Origin: Lonicera japonica | Taxonomy: Eukaryota; Streptophyta; Magnoliopsida; Dipsacales; Caprifoliaceae | Reading direction: 5' to 3' | Assembly: GCA_021464415.1 (NCBI GenBank) | Contig: CM038470.1 | Location: 7,328,394-7,392,393 of the forward strand | Length of the DNA: 64,000 nucleotides | Part shown: piece by piece, positions 49,744 through 63,059 of the stretch | Layout of the letters: each line of letters begins with the position of its first letter | How positions within the stretch are numbered: position 1 is the first letter of the stretch | Notes under the pieces: generated by a model | The model's database searches: none | What the model was told of the DNA's origin: nothing | The model's input: the letters and a program-made list of their open reading frames with translations, nothing else | Position numbers and translations under genes: made by a program

Positions 49744-52139
49744 GCTTGCTTATTCTCTTTGAGTTGATTTTGTACTTGAAAATTGAAATGGTGATTGCTT
49801 ATGTGCGCTGCTTTGAGTTTGGTATTTACCCAGATCGAAAAGAAATACAGAAGACAAGTGAAGCAGATGAAACTTAGGGAGAGAAAGAAGACAGAGAAAT
49901 AGACGGTGTTTTTTAAGTGCGCGGCTAACATATGCATGTTCAAATCCAAGCCATTAACTAAAACTAAATGGTCAGGAGGATATATATGCCAAATTACTGT
50001 GCAGTTAAATTAGCCCACTGTAGAAGAGTCTTTTCCCTTCTTACCGCCTTAACAACATAAACTACTTTTTTTTTTGGGTGAACAACAGGAAGAGAAACAA
50101 AATAAGGTAACTAAGCCTCAAATAAGCATATAGAGTCAAAGTTTGGTCCCCTCTCTCTCTCATCGTTCGTCACCCCAGTTGGCAAAAATGCACTCCGGCG
50201 AGTGGTCCACCGCAGAAATGAGATCTAAACCAAAACAAAATACAGATCTCCAAATGAAACCCAAAATTAAATCTAGATCAAAACTCAGATCCAAAGCAAA
50301 ATTAATTTGAGATTGATGGTGGACTAGTGGTGGTCGAAAGTGGACTGCCTGGACTCGTTACTATTAATGGGCACGGTGATGATTGGAGAGATATTAATGG
50401 GTTGGAATGATGAATACTGGTGGTGGGTAAACGGTGGAGAAGAGGGATTGGTTTTCTATACTATTAATGGGCACAGATCTCCTCCCTGCACTTTGATATG
50501 GATTGGTTTTCTGTTAGAATGATGGTGGTGGGTAAACAGTGGAGAAGAGGGAGGTCATCGGCGTCATTGTCAGCAGAAGACAAAGCAGCTTAAGTGACTG
50601 AGGGTCGTCAGTGGAGAAGACGAAGTAGCTGAAGTGATTGTGGGTCATCGCAATAGAAGACGAAGCAGCTGATTGTGGGTCTCGGTGCTTTGTTTTGATG
50701 AAATACGTACTTCAACGATGAATACTTCAATTTCACCGATGCATGTTACGGCTTCATCTACGGTGCACCACCCACAAATCACACAAATTTTGCAAAAAAC
50801 CTAACAACTGCATTCACACACTAATTAAAGGCACGCTGATTTTATTTTTTTTGGATTAAAGTGATGTAATGGTTTGATATAAAAATTCACGTGCTCCATC
50901 CCTTTGGTTGGTTTGAATTGATTTTGGTGTGGATATGATTTAGGTGGGGATGAGAAAGAGATTTGATGTTATTTTGATGAGAGAGGAGATTTGATGTTAT
51001 TGGGATGAGAGAAGGATATGGTTTAAAGAGAAAAAGGGGTGGGGATGGTGGTAAGGTTAGGGTTTAAATTGAAATGGGGATGAAGAAGAAGATAGAGAAG
51101 GGTATTTTGATCCAAAAAAATTGAAAATGGATGGAAAGTTAACGGTATCAAGTTGTAGGGGATTATGTCTAATAAAAATTTATTTGGGGGGTTTTCTCAA
51201 ATAAGGCTATTAGCGTAGGGGGTTAAGTCAATAAACCCCAACATATTTTATAATATAGCTAGAACAAATTTTATCCATTATGTGCAAAATTATCTAAAAT
51301 TTTAAAACTTTTATCCTAAATGTATTATCTTCCTTTATTAAAAGATTAAACTTTTGAAACAGATAGTGATCAATGTGGTGAAATGTTTTAAATCTTTTTA
51401 TAAATTTGATTAAAAATTTTGAGTGTTCTTAAATTATCTACTGGATTATATTTTTCACTTGCACCTAAACTTTAAGAATTAAAAAAACCTTATATTTTCT
51501 TCTCACCCCTTCTCTTTTTTTTTTGCTCCACTCCCTTATCTATCCTCCATTTTTTTTATACATAAAACATTAACACAATTAATATTGATAACTATTAGTT
51601 AAACTAGCAAAGTTTGTATCTCATCTCAACTCGAAGTTTAATAGCATCTTCAATATAAAAATGGATGAGTCAAACCATAGACATGCAAAAGCATTTCTTT
51701 CTTACGTGAGATAGACAAATTTTAAGAAAATCATCTCCAATTGTTTAAGAGATTGACTATTAAAAAATTCATAAGAGAAATTTAATAAATTTTATTTAGT
51801 TTGAATCTTATTAGGTAGGTCTCGTTTTATACTTTTCAATGTTATAATTTATATAAAAATTTAATTTATAAAATAAAATTTTAATTTATGCCAGAAAGAG
51901 TATCACGTAAAGAGCATTATATTCATCACTAAATGGAGTTTATTAACCAAATAATTCTATTGCGACAAATTTATTTTTCATCAATAAATATTGGTTTTCG
52001 CAGGGTTTGGGCACTAATATTCATCTTTCAAAAGTTTCGGTCTTAATTAATAAACTTAGCGGCTACCTAGTGAGGGATTTTGAAATTGGAGTAACGTTAT
52101 TTTTAATGGTCATTTTTTTTTTCTTTTTTTAATATAAAT
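49744..52139. other. Gene-free stretch with degenerate repeats
   Basis: Contains doubled phrases (ACTATTAATGGGCAC at about 50360 and 50460; GGTGGTGGGTAAAC at about 50417 and 50525), a three-fold tandem repeat at about 50570-50680, and a low-complexity GGGATGAGA region near 50945-51015. It is probably transposon-derived, but no domain was recognised. Confidence 0.45.
50570..50680. repeat. About 40-bp tandem repeat, three copies
   Basis: AGAAGACAAAGCAGCTTAAG, AGAAGACGAAGTAGCTGAAG and AGAAGACGAAGCAGCTGATT, each followed by TGACTG/TGATTG and a GGGTC(A/G)TC phrase. Confidence 0.6.
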
Positions 52140-52144
52140 AATGA

Positions 52145-52250
52145 TAGATTCGGGGTTCGATGAAAAGTGGAGGCTGGGGACGAGAAAATCAAACCTTGGC
52201 GCTTTGTGTAATACACACAATTGACCACTTGGGCTAAGGTTTGGATTTTC
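52145..52250 (-). mobile_element. Possible tRNA-derived SINE fragment (minus)
   Basis: On the minus strand TTAGCCCAAGTGG resembles a pol III A box and GGTTTGATTTTC a B box, about 50 bp apart. Boundaries are unclear. Confidence 0.35.
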
Positions 52251-52396
52251 TAATGGACATTTCAATATATGCAAACTTCCATGTTATAAAATATAAACGT
52301 AAAAAATATGCTTTAATGGGGGCTTTTAGGGTGATTTTATTTTTATCCGCGATAACTTATAGTTAATTTATATTGTTAAGTTAATTCACATTATCT

Positions 52397-52530
52397 GCCA
52401 ATGGCCTTGTAGCCTAGTGACATCCTCTCTAATCTTGTATTAAAGAGGTCACATGTTCGAAATTTATGGATGTGGCATTCGAACTTAATAAATTGTCTTT
52501 GATATGAATGATTAATCAAAAAATAAACTG
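52397..52530 (+). mobile_element. tRNA-derived SINE
   Basis: GTAGCCTAGTGACATCC (A-box-like) is followed about 40 bp later by GAGGTCACATGTTCGAAATT (B-box-like), the usual layout of plant SINEs. The 3' end is A-rich. No clear target duplication. Confidence 0.6.
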
Positions 52531-52813
52531 ACAAAAAAAATATTATTAATTTAATTTTATAAATATAATTTTATTCTTAATTTAATATTAAAAAATTCAC
52601 TAAAGTATTAAATATTTTTACTTTAATTAAATAAATAAAAATATTACATCCATTGTTTTCGCAAACCCCTTTATCCTTTTTTACTGGTTGTTGCACTACA
52701 CTAGTATTACTACTTCAAATGACGAACGAATCACAACCGTTGAACTTCGGAGCTTGACAAGGCTTAATGTATTCGTAATAAAGCGGCAAATAATTTTGGA
52801 CAATTTTTACTTA

Positions 52814-53619
52814 GGTGACGTTTAGTAAAAAAACTGAAAAAGCTGTTTGTTTAGTTCTGAAAAAATGTTATTTGTTTGAATATAACACATCTGAAAACTA
52901 ATTTTTTTTAGTATGACAATTTTACCCTTATGTTTAACTCCAGCTATAGATATACATAGAAATAAGTATCAATAATCGGACAAATCATCTGAAAACAAGA
53001 CATCAGCAGCTATAAATCCCCTCTAATTTCTCTTTCTACCCGTCCTTCGTTTCTCTCCTACATCAATCGATGACCTCTCCCACCCCTAAATGCCAAAATG
53101 CCCAACAAGACTGCAACGATTTAACCCTAACCTTAACCTTAACACATACTTTGAACGGCAAACGGACCAGAGGTGAGATATCAGTCCATATATATATATA
53201 ATATGTATGTATATGCGCGTCTCTGTGTGTGTGAGAGAGAGATAGAGAGAAAGAGATATATTTTACTTGAAGAAAGAACAGTGAACGTCGGAACGTGGAT
53301 GATGGAGGTGGAGAGTAGCGGCACTGGACGTGGAAAAGGAGACGAGCGGCGCTTGAAGTGAGGACTGTATGTGTTTTGTGGTTATGAGCTGCGTAATTGT
53401 GATAAAAGATTGTGGGCAAGATGAACATTTTACACTCATTAAAATTAAGTTTCAGTTTTAAGTGGCAAAATTGCCACTTAAAATTTTGGATGAAAATTTT
53501 AATTTTAAGTGGTAAAAATTAAATGGTCACTTAATTTTTTGGGTTAGTGAACAATTTTTTAAACCACTTAAATTTAAAAATTTTAAGTTTTCAGATTTAA
53601 GTGGTAAATGAACAACCCC
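52814..53619. mobile_element. Tourist-like element, 806 bp
   Basis: TTA on both sides (52811-52813, 53620-53622). Ends are GGTGACGTTTAGTAAAAAAA and (reverse complement) GGGGTTGTTCATTTACCACT, both leading to CTGAAAA. The interior contains a TA/GT/GA microsatellite patch (about 53190-53256), but no transposase was recognised. Confidence 0.55.
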
Positions 53620-53622
53620 TTA

Positions 53623-55546
53623 CTGAAACAAATCTTTTTACAGAGAAAGATGAACTCAGTGGGAAGACAGGGCAGAGATCAGGTGCATCGACTGCACATC
53701 ACTATCGTTAGTACTCGGACAATAATACTAAAGATGGTAAGGGGTCGTATTTGTTTAAATCCAACCCGACACATTTATAAACCCATCTTAATCTGGTGTA
53801 GATTTGATTTTGTTTTTTTTTAATTTGAACCCATAGCAAATAGTATATGCATAAACTCACTCCCGTTCTGTGGTAATTATGCTATATTATAAGGAACAAG
53901 ATACTATCATAAGGGCAGGTCGGGTCAAACAGATTAATTCTATGCAAACCCGACCTTCGTCACGGTGTCAAAAATAAAAGTAGCCTATTAATCAACTAAA
54001 TATAAATTTTAGTGGAATAATATTTGGATTTAGAAATTAATTTCCTTATACGGAGTATTTGTTAAGCAAACCCAATTTTTTTTTAATTCTTGTATTTTCA
54101 GATATAAATTTAAAGCTAAATCCAATTTTGCAATCCAAACGCACCCTAAAAGAAAATAGGAAATAACTTAAAATAGAATCTAAATTAATATAATTATAAA
54201 TTAATTTTAATTGGGGGATATATGTCTCAATTTATAAAAGATTAATATTATCAAAGTTTGTTCAAAATTTTCATAAATTAAGGGTTGCTTAATTGTAAGA
54301 TATCGCGAATAGAAACAAAATCGCCCTTTTTATAACCATATTTATTTGAGGTAGAAAGTGAGTCATATAGGGAGAAATAATGATAGAAATTTCCTATATA
54401 ACTTGGCACAATTTCATTGGATACTATGAAACCTTAATCATATATCTTCTTAAATAAATGCTAAATAAGAAAGATATCAAGTCCATTAGGGACCAATTTT
54501 TGTATACTTTTCTACCCATATAAAAATATTTCAGCTAGATATAAAAGTTTTCTAAAATGATCTAGACACATATGATAAAAATGAAAAAAATAAAAATTAC
54601 CATTTGAGATGACCTAAAAAGACTAATTTGATGGGTGCATTCAAAAACTCTAAAAAAAACCCTTCACCCAAAGAATTGTATTTTGTGAAAACTCCAAAAG
54701 GGTAACAAAACATCTCACACCAGTACTCTCATTTTGCAAGTTCTAACAAAACTAAAAATTTTCTAACTCACCACCATCTGAAAATTTGAATTTTATGAAA
54801 AAATCGATTAAGTAATGGAACATAACATCAAACTGCTCGTATTAATTTTGAGATAGAAATAAAAATTACGTTTCTTTTTTTAAATTATATTCCAATTTTA
54901 CAGTCAAACACACTTTAGGTTTGGCTTTGTGACACCTGCCCTAAAAATTTACTTGCAAAGTTTTAATTTTTCTTTTTGATTGTATAAAAATAGGAGATAT
55001 TGACCTTCTGTTTACGCACAATAAATAAATCTAAAATATCTCTTAATACCTCCATCATTTATTATTATTATTAGTATTAGTAGACTCGATTTGTCCAATA
55101 TATACTCGAAGCGTGTGCGAAAAATCCAAAACAAATGTTTTTTTTTTCTTTTCATACATATGGTTGTGTTTGAATCATAGTTCTAGTTGCATTTTATTTA
55201 TTAGGGCAAGAAGGGTGTTTTAGTAATTTAATATACACATCAAATCTTTTTTGTATTTAATATAATAGATATATAATTTCTCAAACAAGCAAGGTACTTT
55301 AGTACTTTAATACACATAGATTACATGCACACATGATACGTATAATACTTAAATATATTTAGTTTAAATGAAAATAAAGATATTACATGGTTTAATAATT
55401 ATATAACATATTATTTTGCCAAAAGTCCAAAGTTTGAACCTTTTTACAAACATATTCTTTTAATAAAAAAAGAGTTTGTAAGAGTAAAATAAACAATTCA
55501 AAAATTTAATATAATTTCATAACAGTTAAAATTGGTCCAAAATTTT
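53623..55546. other. Gene-free AT-rich stretch
   Basis: No open frame, RNA or bounded element that I can support. Confidence 0.45.
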
Positions 55547-55799
55547 AGTTAAAATAATAGAGAGAAAGAAATAAGAGAATACGGACAATCTTATTACTCA
55601 ACTGATATCTAATATGTGTAGGGGTTATCTCTATTTATATTAAGAGCTAACCTCCTTACTTCTCTACATAATCAATGTGGCACAAATAAACTTTATATAC
55701 TATTGGGTAATTTCTCATTCATACCACAATTTCAATGTGGGATAAATTGTATCTTACAATATTACTTATGGATATCCACATGTCAATATTTTTACAACA
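55547..55799 (-). repeat. 3' LTR of the old copia element
   Basis: Starts TGTTGTAAAAATATTGACAT on the minus strand and matches the other LTR over 253 bp with scattered substitutions. Confidence 0.85.
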
Positions 55800-58700
55800 C
55801 TCCCCCTTGGTTGTCTATTATGCCACAATTTAATGACAATTGCCTCATTAAACCTTCCTAAGAAAAAATCCAGTGAAAAAAAACCAAAGTGAAGGAAAAA
55901 GAGTACAACATTCTTTTGGATCATTGAATCGGTATCAAATGCACAATATGTTGCTTCATTAAAATCTTTACTAGAAAAATCTAATGGGACAAAACCTAGT
56001 TAAAGGAAAAAGAGTACAGCGTGCAAATATTAGGTAGCATACTTCAGGATGCTCCCCCTGATCATTTACTCCCCCTCATGATGACAATTACATTTAATTT
56101 GATGATGAAGTCAAATCATAACAATCTCCTAAACTCAATTTGGAATATCAACTTTGACAATCACCTCATAAGCAAACTCTACCAAGTTGTCATCAAGTGG
56201 ATTTACTCGACTTCAATCTTTGTGTTCTTCTAATGCTTATGTGAAACATGTCTCATACTTGTCACCTTGAAACTTTCTTGAAAATGTGCTATACACGCTG
56301 CATTGTCTTCATAGATAATGCTCAAAACAGCTGTTATTTAAGACAAGTAACAAGAACTACGAATATGCTGAAGTAAGGATTTCAATCATATATATTTCTG
56401 ATTAGTTTTATGAAGAGCTAAATTTTCAAAGTAGTTTGATGAAATTACCACTAAGAAATAACAATATTACTACTAATAAATACGGGATGTAATTGAAATC
56501 ATACCTTATGATAATTAGAAATATATCCTAGATTAGCATAACCTATCGACTTGGAACCATAAGAGTTATGTGCATAAAATAAAATTAGTGGTTCTTCGTG
56601 GATATCTAATGATATGTTTAATACATATCTTGTGTTGTTTAGTTGGTGTTAAGCTATATATATTGAGCAAGTAAAAAAATAAGAAAATTTCTGATCTAAT
56701 GCATTGTGAGTACCAATTGCACTTAAGTATATATGGTGCTTCAGGACCAATACTTCTTCATCGTTTTCTTTAAAATGGTATGGATTTTCATATAAAAACT
56801 AGATAATCATAGGAATGTTCGGCGGTTTTACCTTATCCATCATTTTAAATTCCTTTATCAAATAGTTAACAGTTTTCTCGAACTCTTCAGGAGTCTCGAT
56901 TAATGTATCCACATAAACTGCTATTATTGAAAATTATTTTTGATTATTCATTTATAAAGACACATGGCAAATGGGATTGTTTCTATTTCATTCCTTAGAT
57001 AAATCTTACTAAGACGATTGTATCACATTCTTCTGGAATGAATTTGTATCGCATTCTTCTAGAATGGATAAGTCCATACAATTAGCGTCTTAATTTTATT
57101 GAGTACGTACTCTTCGACTTTGCTTCAGGCAAAGTTAATCCTTCTGGGATTTTCACATAAATGTTAGAGTCTAAGTCCCTGTATAAATTAGCATTTTCAC
57201 AGTATCTTAGTCTCATATATAATATTTCAACAACTGCTAAGCTAATTATAAGATATTTAAAATTTATATATTGGATCCATAATCAGGGGAATACAATATT
57301 CATAATCAATCCCAACTTTCTGCAGGAAACTTTGTGCCACAAATTGTGCCTTATTCCTTTTAATTTTATTATTATAATTTAATTTTTTTATGAACACCCA
57401 TTTGTAACAAAAAATGTTAATATATATATTTGGAGTTCGTACTATAGGTCCAAATATACTACGTTCATTTAAAGACTCAAATTTTGCCTTAATGGCAATT
57501 TATCATTTGGGTAATTTTTTTTTTCTTGTCGACATTTATTTATTGTACGTGGTTATATATCATTATTATCACTGCCCTTTGATATTTCAGTAACTACTGT
57601 ATATATAAATAAGTCATCGATGACATTTTATTTATATTCCACATATCTTTTATTAAATATTGAGATCTCTTTATTATTTGGTATCAATGCCTCTTTAGGG
57701 GCTTATGTAGTCTCTTTAGGAACTTGTGTCTTTTTCAAGACAGTGGCCACTTCAGGAGTGTTCTTAGGGCATGATTAATCAGACTTCATCTTTTAGGGAA
57801 TTCAATCTTTGGAACCTGTAGATCTGCCACGCTTCTGGCGTGGTACAAATTCATTAATTGCCATATTTTGAAGTTGTCTTGCATGGATACTAATTATGGC
57901 AACTGCATTTATAGCTGACACATATAACTTTGTTGCATTTTTCTGCATCATTGAATCAATTGGTATTGTTTTGCAATTTCTTGAAAAACACTATTTTTCG
58001 TACCTTATCACATTATGATGTACGTGGGTCTAGATGAGACATAATGCGATTATCCCACTATAATTCTCGCCGTTTTTTCTGGAACGGATAGTTCAGCAAG
58101 AGCTTTCTTATCTCCCCCTAACGACGGGAATACTTTCTCATCAAAGTGATAATTTGCAAAACGTACAGTAGACAAAAATATCATAATGTTGACTAATAAA
58201 AATAATATATAGTGGAATGAAGAAAACTTATATATCAATAGGTGTCTAAAGTCTTGGAGGAACTACAAAGGCACAAATATCATCTTGCATTTTTTTTCAA
58301 AAAAATGTCAATCCATAAAAAAAATTAAATAAAATAATTTAGTAACAAGTTTACCTTTGAAAATACATGGTAGAAAAAAAAATACACATTTAGTAAACTT
58401 GTACTCTTAAGAGTTGTTTATTATTTTTCTTAATATGGTACTTCTAAGATGGCTACCTATCATGCAAATAGTTAAAATTTTTGAGATAACAAAATTTTTA
58501 GACTTTTAGCTCGGCTTGAGCTTCTAACTCATAGTGGAGAGTGATTAAACACTAAAAAGTGTTGTATAATAAATACTCGATGAGAAAATATTTAATTTTT
58601 CTAGTGGGAGCTTCTGACTATTAACACTAGTAATGATGCACAATATTCTGCAATAGAAACCCAAAAAAAGTAATAATGATTATAGTGTGAGCTTCTGGCT

Positions 58701-59949
58701 CCTAACACTAGTTAATAATACATAGTAATTCATTGTTACTTTCACTATTTATTTCAATATGATACTCATTAAAGCTGAGTAAGTTTTTTCGGGAACTGCT
58801 TGATAATAATAATCTTTAATGAATATATTGATACTATTTGGTAACATTTTATAGGCTCTTCTCGAGCTTTCAATCTTTTGTATAACTACAGCTATAGTGG
58901 ATACTTTGTGTCTATATATTAAGCACCAACTTATTAAAAAACTTCTAATTTTTCAATAATAGTGTATGATATGACCTTATCTGAAAAGTGTATTATGCAA
59001 TCCATAATCTATACATTTAAATAAAAGAATCATAAATAAATGATAATTTAGGTCTTTTGAACATAATTTGATTTTTGCTCTCAACTTCTTATCAAAAGCC
59101 TCTTTATCAAAATGAGTGCAATCGACAGCTTTATAAAATAATAATAAAAAATTCATGCTCCCCCAATTTAGTTTGATTGTCTCACATCATTAATAGAGGT
59201 CTTGTATTTAACTACCACATATTTTGATACATTGTTATGATTTATGGTTCTGCATTTCTTAATAAACCACTTCAAGTGGTTCTTGAATTTTATAATAATT
59301 TTGTGTTTCTACCTCTGTTAGGACAATTATTATGTTTACCTCTAGTAAAGGAAAACAATTATTCACCTCTTCTGAGGGGAATTGTTGCACATATTTTTTT
59401 TACCTCTATTTTGATAAGAGATGGCACTTTCTTCAAGAATTGCCTTAGAACTAATTGTTCTAAAATTTTAATTTCATTAATATTTAGTTGTTATCCATCC
59501 TTCAGGGATTGCCAAAGAACTAATAAGTCCTTTTTAAATATGTATAAATTGATAACGCATGAAGTTGAGTGCTGATATTTTATCTTATGAGACTTTAGGC
59601 TCATAAGAAATAATGAACTGCAAGTTCTTGCTTAAATATGAAACATTGACATAAGAAATAATAAAACTTTTGGTTTTATAAAAATAAAAAACTTCGGGCC
59701 TGAAAATTCTAACATTATATGATGATCTATTATGTTTGTAATACTTTAAAAAATTATAGAGAAGGGGTAGAATAAGAGATTTATTAAGTTCAAATATGAA
59801 ATAATATAACAACATATTTATATATAAAAATAAGAATTTAACAGTTATATGGGACTTCAGGCCCAAATTTAGGTTATCAAATTTATGAGACTTTAATTCA
59901 ATATCTTCTTATATCAAAATTTCATATTTGATTATTGAGACATATTGTT

Positions 59950-60610
59950 ATTAGAACTTTAGGTCTAAATTTATGACTATGGAGTTTCAGGTCCAAAATA
60001 ATTATTATGAAACTTCATGTCCAAATTTAGAGAATTTCAGATCTTTAAATAAAATAAAAGCATTTGACTTCAAATATAAATCATAGATCTTCGAGTTCAA
60101 AATAATGAATGGAGAACTTCAGGTCCCAAATATAAATTACAAATATTCGGATCCGTAATAATGAATGAAAAACTTCAGATCCCAAATAGAAATTATGAAT
60201 CTTCGAATCCATATTAATGAATAGGAAACTTCAGGTCCCAAATATAAATTATGAATCTTCGGATCCATATTAATGAATAGGGAACTTCAGGTCCCAAATA
60301 TAAATTATGAATCTTCGGATCCATATTAATGAATAGGGAACTTCAGGTCCCAAATATAAATTATGAATATTCGAATCCATAATAATAAATAGGGAACTTT
60401 ATGTCCCAAATATAAATTATAGATCTTCGAGTTCATAATAATAAATAGGAAATTTCATGTTCCAAAAATAAATTATGGATCTTCGAGTTCATAATAATGA
60501 ATAGAGAACTTCAGGTCCCAAAAATATAAATCGTGGAACTTCATGTCCAAGATAATAATGATTATAAATTTCAAATCCCAAAAGTATAAATTATGCAACT
60601 TCAGGTCCAG
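59950..60610. repeat. 56-bp tandem repeat inside the copia element
   Basis: About 12 copies of a unit with cores GGAACTTCAGGTCCCAAATA and AATTATGAATCTTCGGATCC. The period is 56 bp in the clean part (60226, 60282, 60338); outer copies are degraded. It lies between the 5' LTR and the gag region of the minus-strand element. Confidence 0.85.
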
Positions 60611-60907
60611 ATTATTTATAAAATAGAATATTTAATATTTATAACAATAATAAAAGACAAACAATAGAAATCGTAATATTATGAAAGAAAAAAATTATAG
60701 ATCTGACCTGTATGAAGAAATTACGATGCTTGATATTGAGCTGGCATCTAAGAAGAAGATATATAAATTTTAAACTATAGTGACATGCTTTCACATGACC
60801 GGCCTTTAAGAAGAAAGAAAAAAATTCATTCAAGAAATTTTTTTAACTATGGTGGCCTGCTTTCGCAATGACCTCTAATTGACTGTAGAGCAGTCGTGCT
60901 GATAACG

Positions 60908-61160
60908 TGTTAAAATAATAAAGAGAAAGAAAGAAGAGAATAAGAGAAATCTTATTACTCAACTGATATCTAATATGTGTAAGGGTTAGCTCTATTTATA
61001 TTAAGAGCTAATCTCCTTACTTCTCTACATAATCAACGTGGGACAAATAAACTATATATACTATTGGGTAATCCCTTTTTCATACTACAATTTTAATGTG
61101 AGATAAATTGTATCTTACAATATTACTTATAAATATTCACATGTCAATATTTTTATAACA
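60908..61160 (-). repeat. 5' LTR of the old copia element
   Basis: Starts TGTTATAAAAATATTGACAT on the minus strand and ends TATTATTTTAACA, followed by the primer site. Confidence 0.85.
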
Positions 61161-61457
61161 ATATAATAATATAGATATACAGAAGTAGATTGATATTCGT
61201 CAAATTTTGTAAACTTTTAAAATATTTAAAAGATAGTAACCTTCCTCTGGCTCTCCGTCTATAAAAGAGTTAACCGTGTAAATCTCCTATAAGTTTCATC
61301 CAAAAATTGAGGGCAGGCTGCTAAGGTATAATGTGTTTTTTTCTCTTTGGTTGACATGCTATTTATTTGACTTAAATTGTATCCTTTTTTCCAAGTATGT
61401 GATTCTTCACATATGTGTTATAAATAATTTTAATTTTAATATATTAAGATGATATAA

Positions 61458-61960
61458 GGTCTCGTTTGACTCGGGTATTAAAAAATGGGATAAAATTATT
61501 AATACCACTTTTTTTATAATACCTTGTTTAATTCGCACAAATGTGCTGAAATTACTAATACCGGTACTAACTTAATACCACTCTTTGTGGTATAATTTAA
61601 TACCAGGATGGATGTGGTATTATTTATCCAGGATTAAGAAAAATGAACAATATATTTTCAAAAATGCCACTAGTACTACTATATTATTATTTATTTTAAA
61701 AAAAATTTTTTTTTTAAAAAAAATTCCTTTAATTTTTTTTTCTTTTTAATTTTTTTTATTTTGTTAGTCCAAAATATAATTCCGTATAGGAGTTACAGAA
61801 CCAAACATGATATTAATATCAGCATGAGATATCCCAGTATCAATACTGCATGAATCAAACAGGGTATTAGTATTAAATTAATACCAGAATTAATAGTCTA
61901 ATACTATTAATACTAGTATTATTAATTCTACTGATCCTAATACTTGAATCAAACGAGGCC
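61458..61960. mobile_element. Tourist-like (PIF/Harbinger) MITE
   Basis: TAA on both sides (61455-61457, 61961-61963). TIRs are GGTCTCGTTTGACTCGGGTAT and (reverse complement) GGCCTCGTTTGATTCAAGTAT. It is 503 bp with many ATTAATAC phrases inside. Confidence 0.8.
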
Positions 61961-61963
61961 TAA

Positions 61964-63059
61964 ATGTATATAATATTTTGAAGTTTTAAAACATTGCAAT
62001 TATTTGAATTATAAAATACATTGAGATCTAGCAATTACAATATGCAAGTTTTCTACTCTTAAACGGCTTAAAGGTATATATATACTTATAAATATTTTCA
62101 CATTATGTTTAAATTTTAAACAAAACAAGTATATCAAATGATATTTCCCTTAGTGATAAAAATATGTATTATTTACTATTTTTATAAGACTACTGGGGGC
62201 ATAAATTATGTTCAGGTACAATGGAAAATCCCCATATTAAAAATGCCCCAATTTTTTTCATGCATAATTTATATAATAAAAGGATAAAATGTTGGACGTA
62301 GAAAATGAAAGATTCTTTTTAAAAGTTGAGATTACTGTGTAACCAGGACTGTTAATTTATTTCTATATAAAATGAAAAGTACCATGCAAAAACCAGTTGT
62401 TATTACTATTTTTATTTTCTACACAAAATTAACAAAAAAAAGTTTTTTTTTAAAAAAAATTCATACAAACTAACAGACGTATCTAATTTTTCAATTGGGA
62501 TGTACTTACACATAATATAAACTTTTTAAAACAATTTTAAGGGGATTTATACATCTTACTTAAAAGACAAACACAATTAATATAACCATCATGTACGAGT
62601 TAAAATGTAAAGTCTATATCAAATTTCCTGTAGCTAAATATGTCGGTATAGGACTCAAAACTTTTAATTGTAATTTTGCAGAATGCGGTAATACATACAC
62701 ACAAAGAAGTATCTAAGTCTGTATTGTTGAAATTATTTGGAGTAAACCACTCATTTTTTGTTGTTGATTTTGTTCTAAAAAATTATGTTTATAGTGATGT
62801 CGTTGCAGGCCAAGAAAAAAACTTGAAATTTCAGTACACTCTCAAAATTTCCATTTGTTGGTGAGGTGGAAGAACCACCACCACCACAATTTTAGCAACA
62901 TTCTTTATGATCTTTGATGAGGCAAAAAAAAGGAGGGGAGTGATCTTTCCCCTCGTGTAGCACTACTGCACTACTAATGTGCTTCAGAGTAAAAAGGAAA
63001 AAAAATGTATATATATATAGAAAACACAAATGAATACCATAATTTTAAGCGTGTGTCAG
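61964..63059. other. Downstream flank of the SET-domain gene
   Basis: AT-rich sequence; the right part is probably the 3' UTR of the gene that follows on the minus strand. A 62-codon open frame at 62676-62864 (plus) has no recognised similarity. Confidence 0.4.

Larger units (their letters stand above)
55547..61160 (-). mobile_element. Old Ty1/copia retrotransposon (Ale/Retrofit-like)
   Basis: Two 253-bp LTRs (61160-60908 is 5', 55799-55547 is 3' on the minus strand) are similar but clearly diverged. The minus strand right after the 5' LTR reads CGTTATCAGCACGACTGC, the half-tRNA primer site used by Ale/Retrofit-type copia elements. Just before the 3' LTR it reads CCAAGGGGGAGTGT, a typical polypurine tract. 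Pieces of pol are visible on the minus strand: PSLGGDKKALAELSVPEKTA (about 58060-58130), EFVPRQKRGRSTGSKD (about 57800-57850) and AVYVDTLIETPEEFEKTVNY (about 56860-56930). Many stops and frameshifts make it inactive. No target duplication was recognised. Confidence 0.85.
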
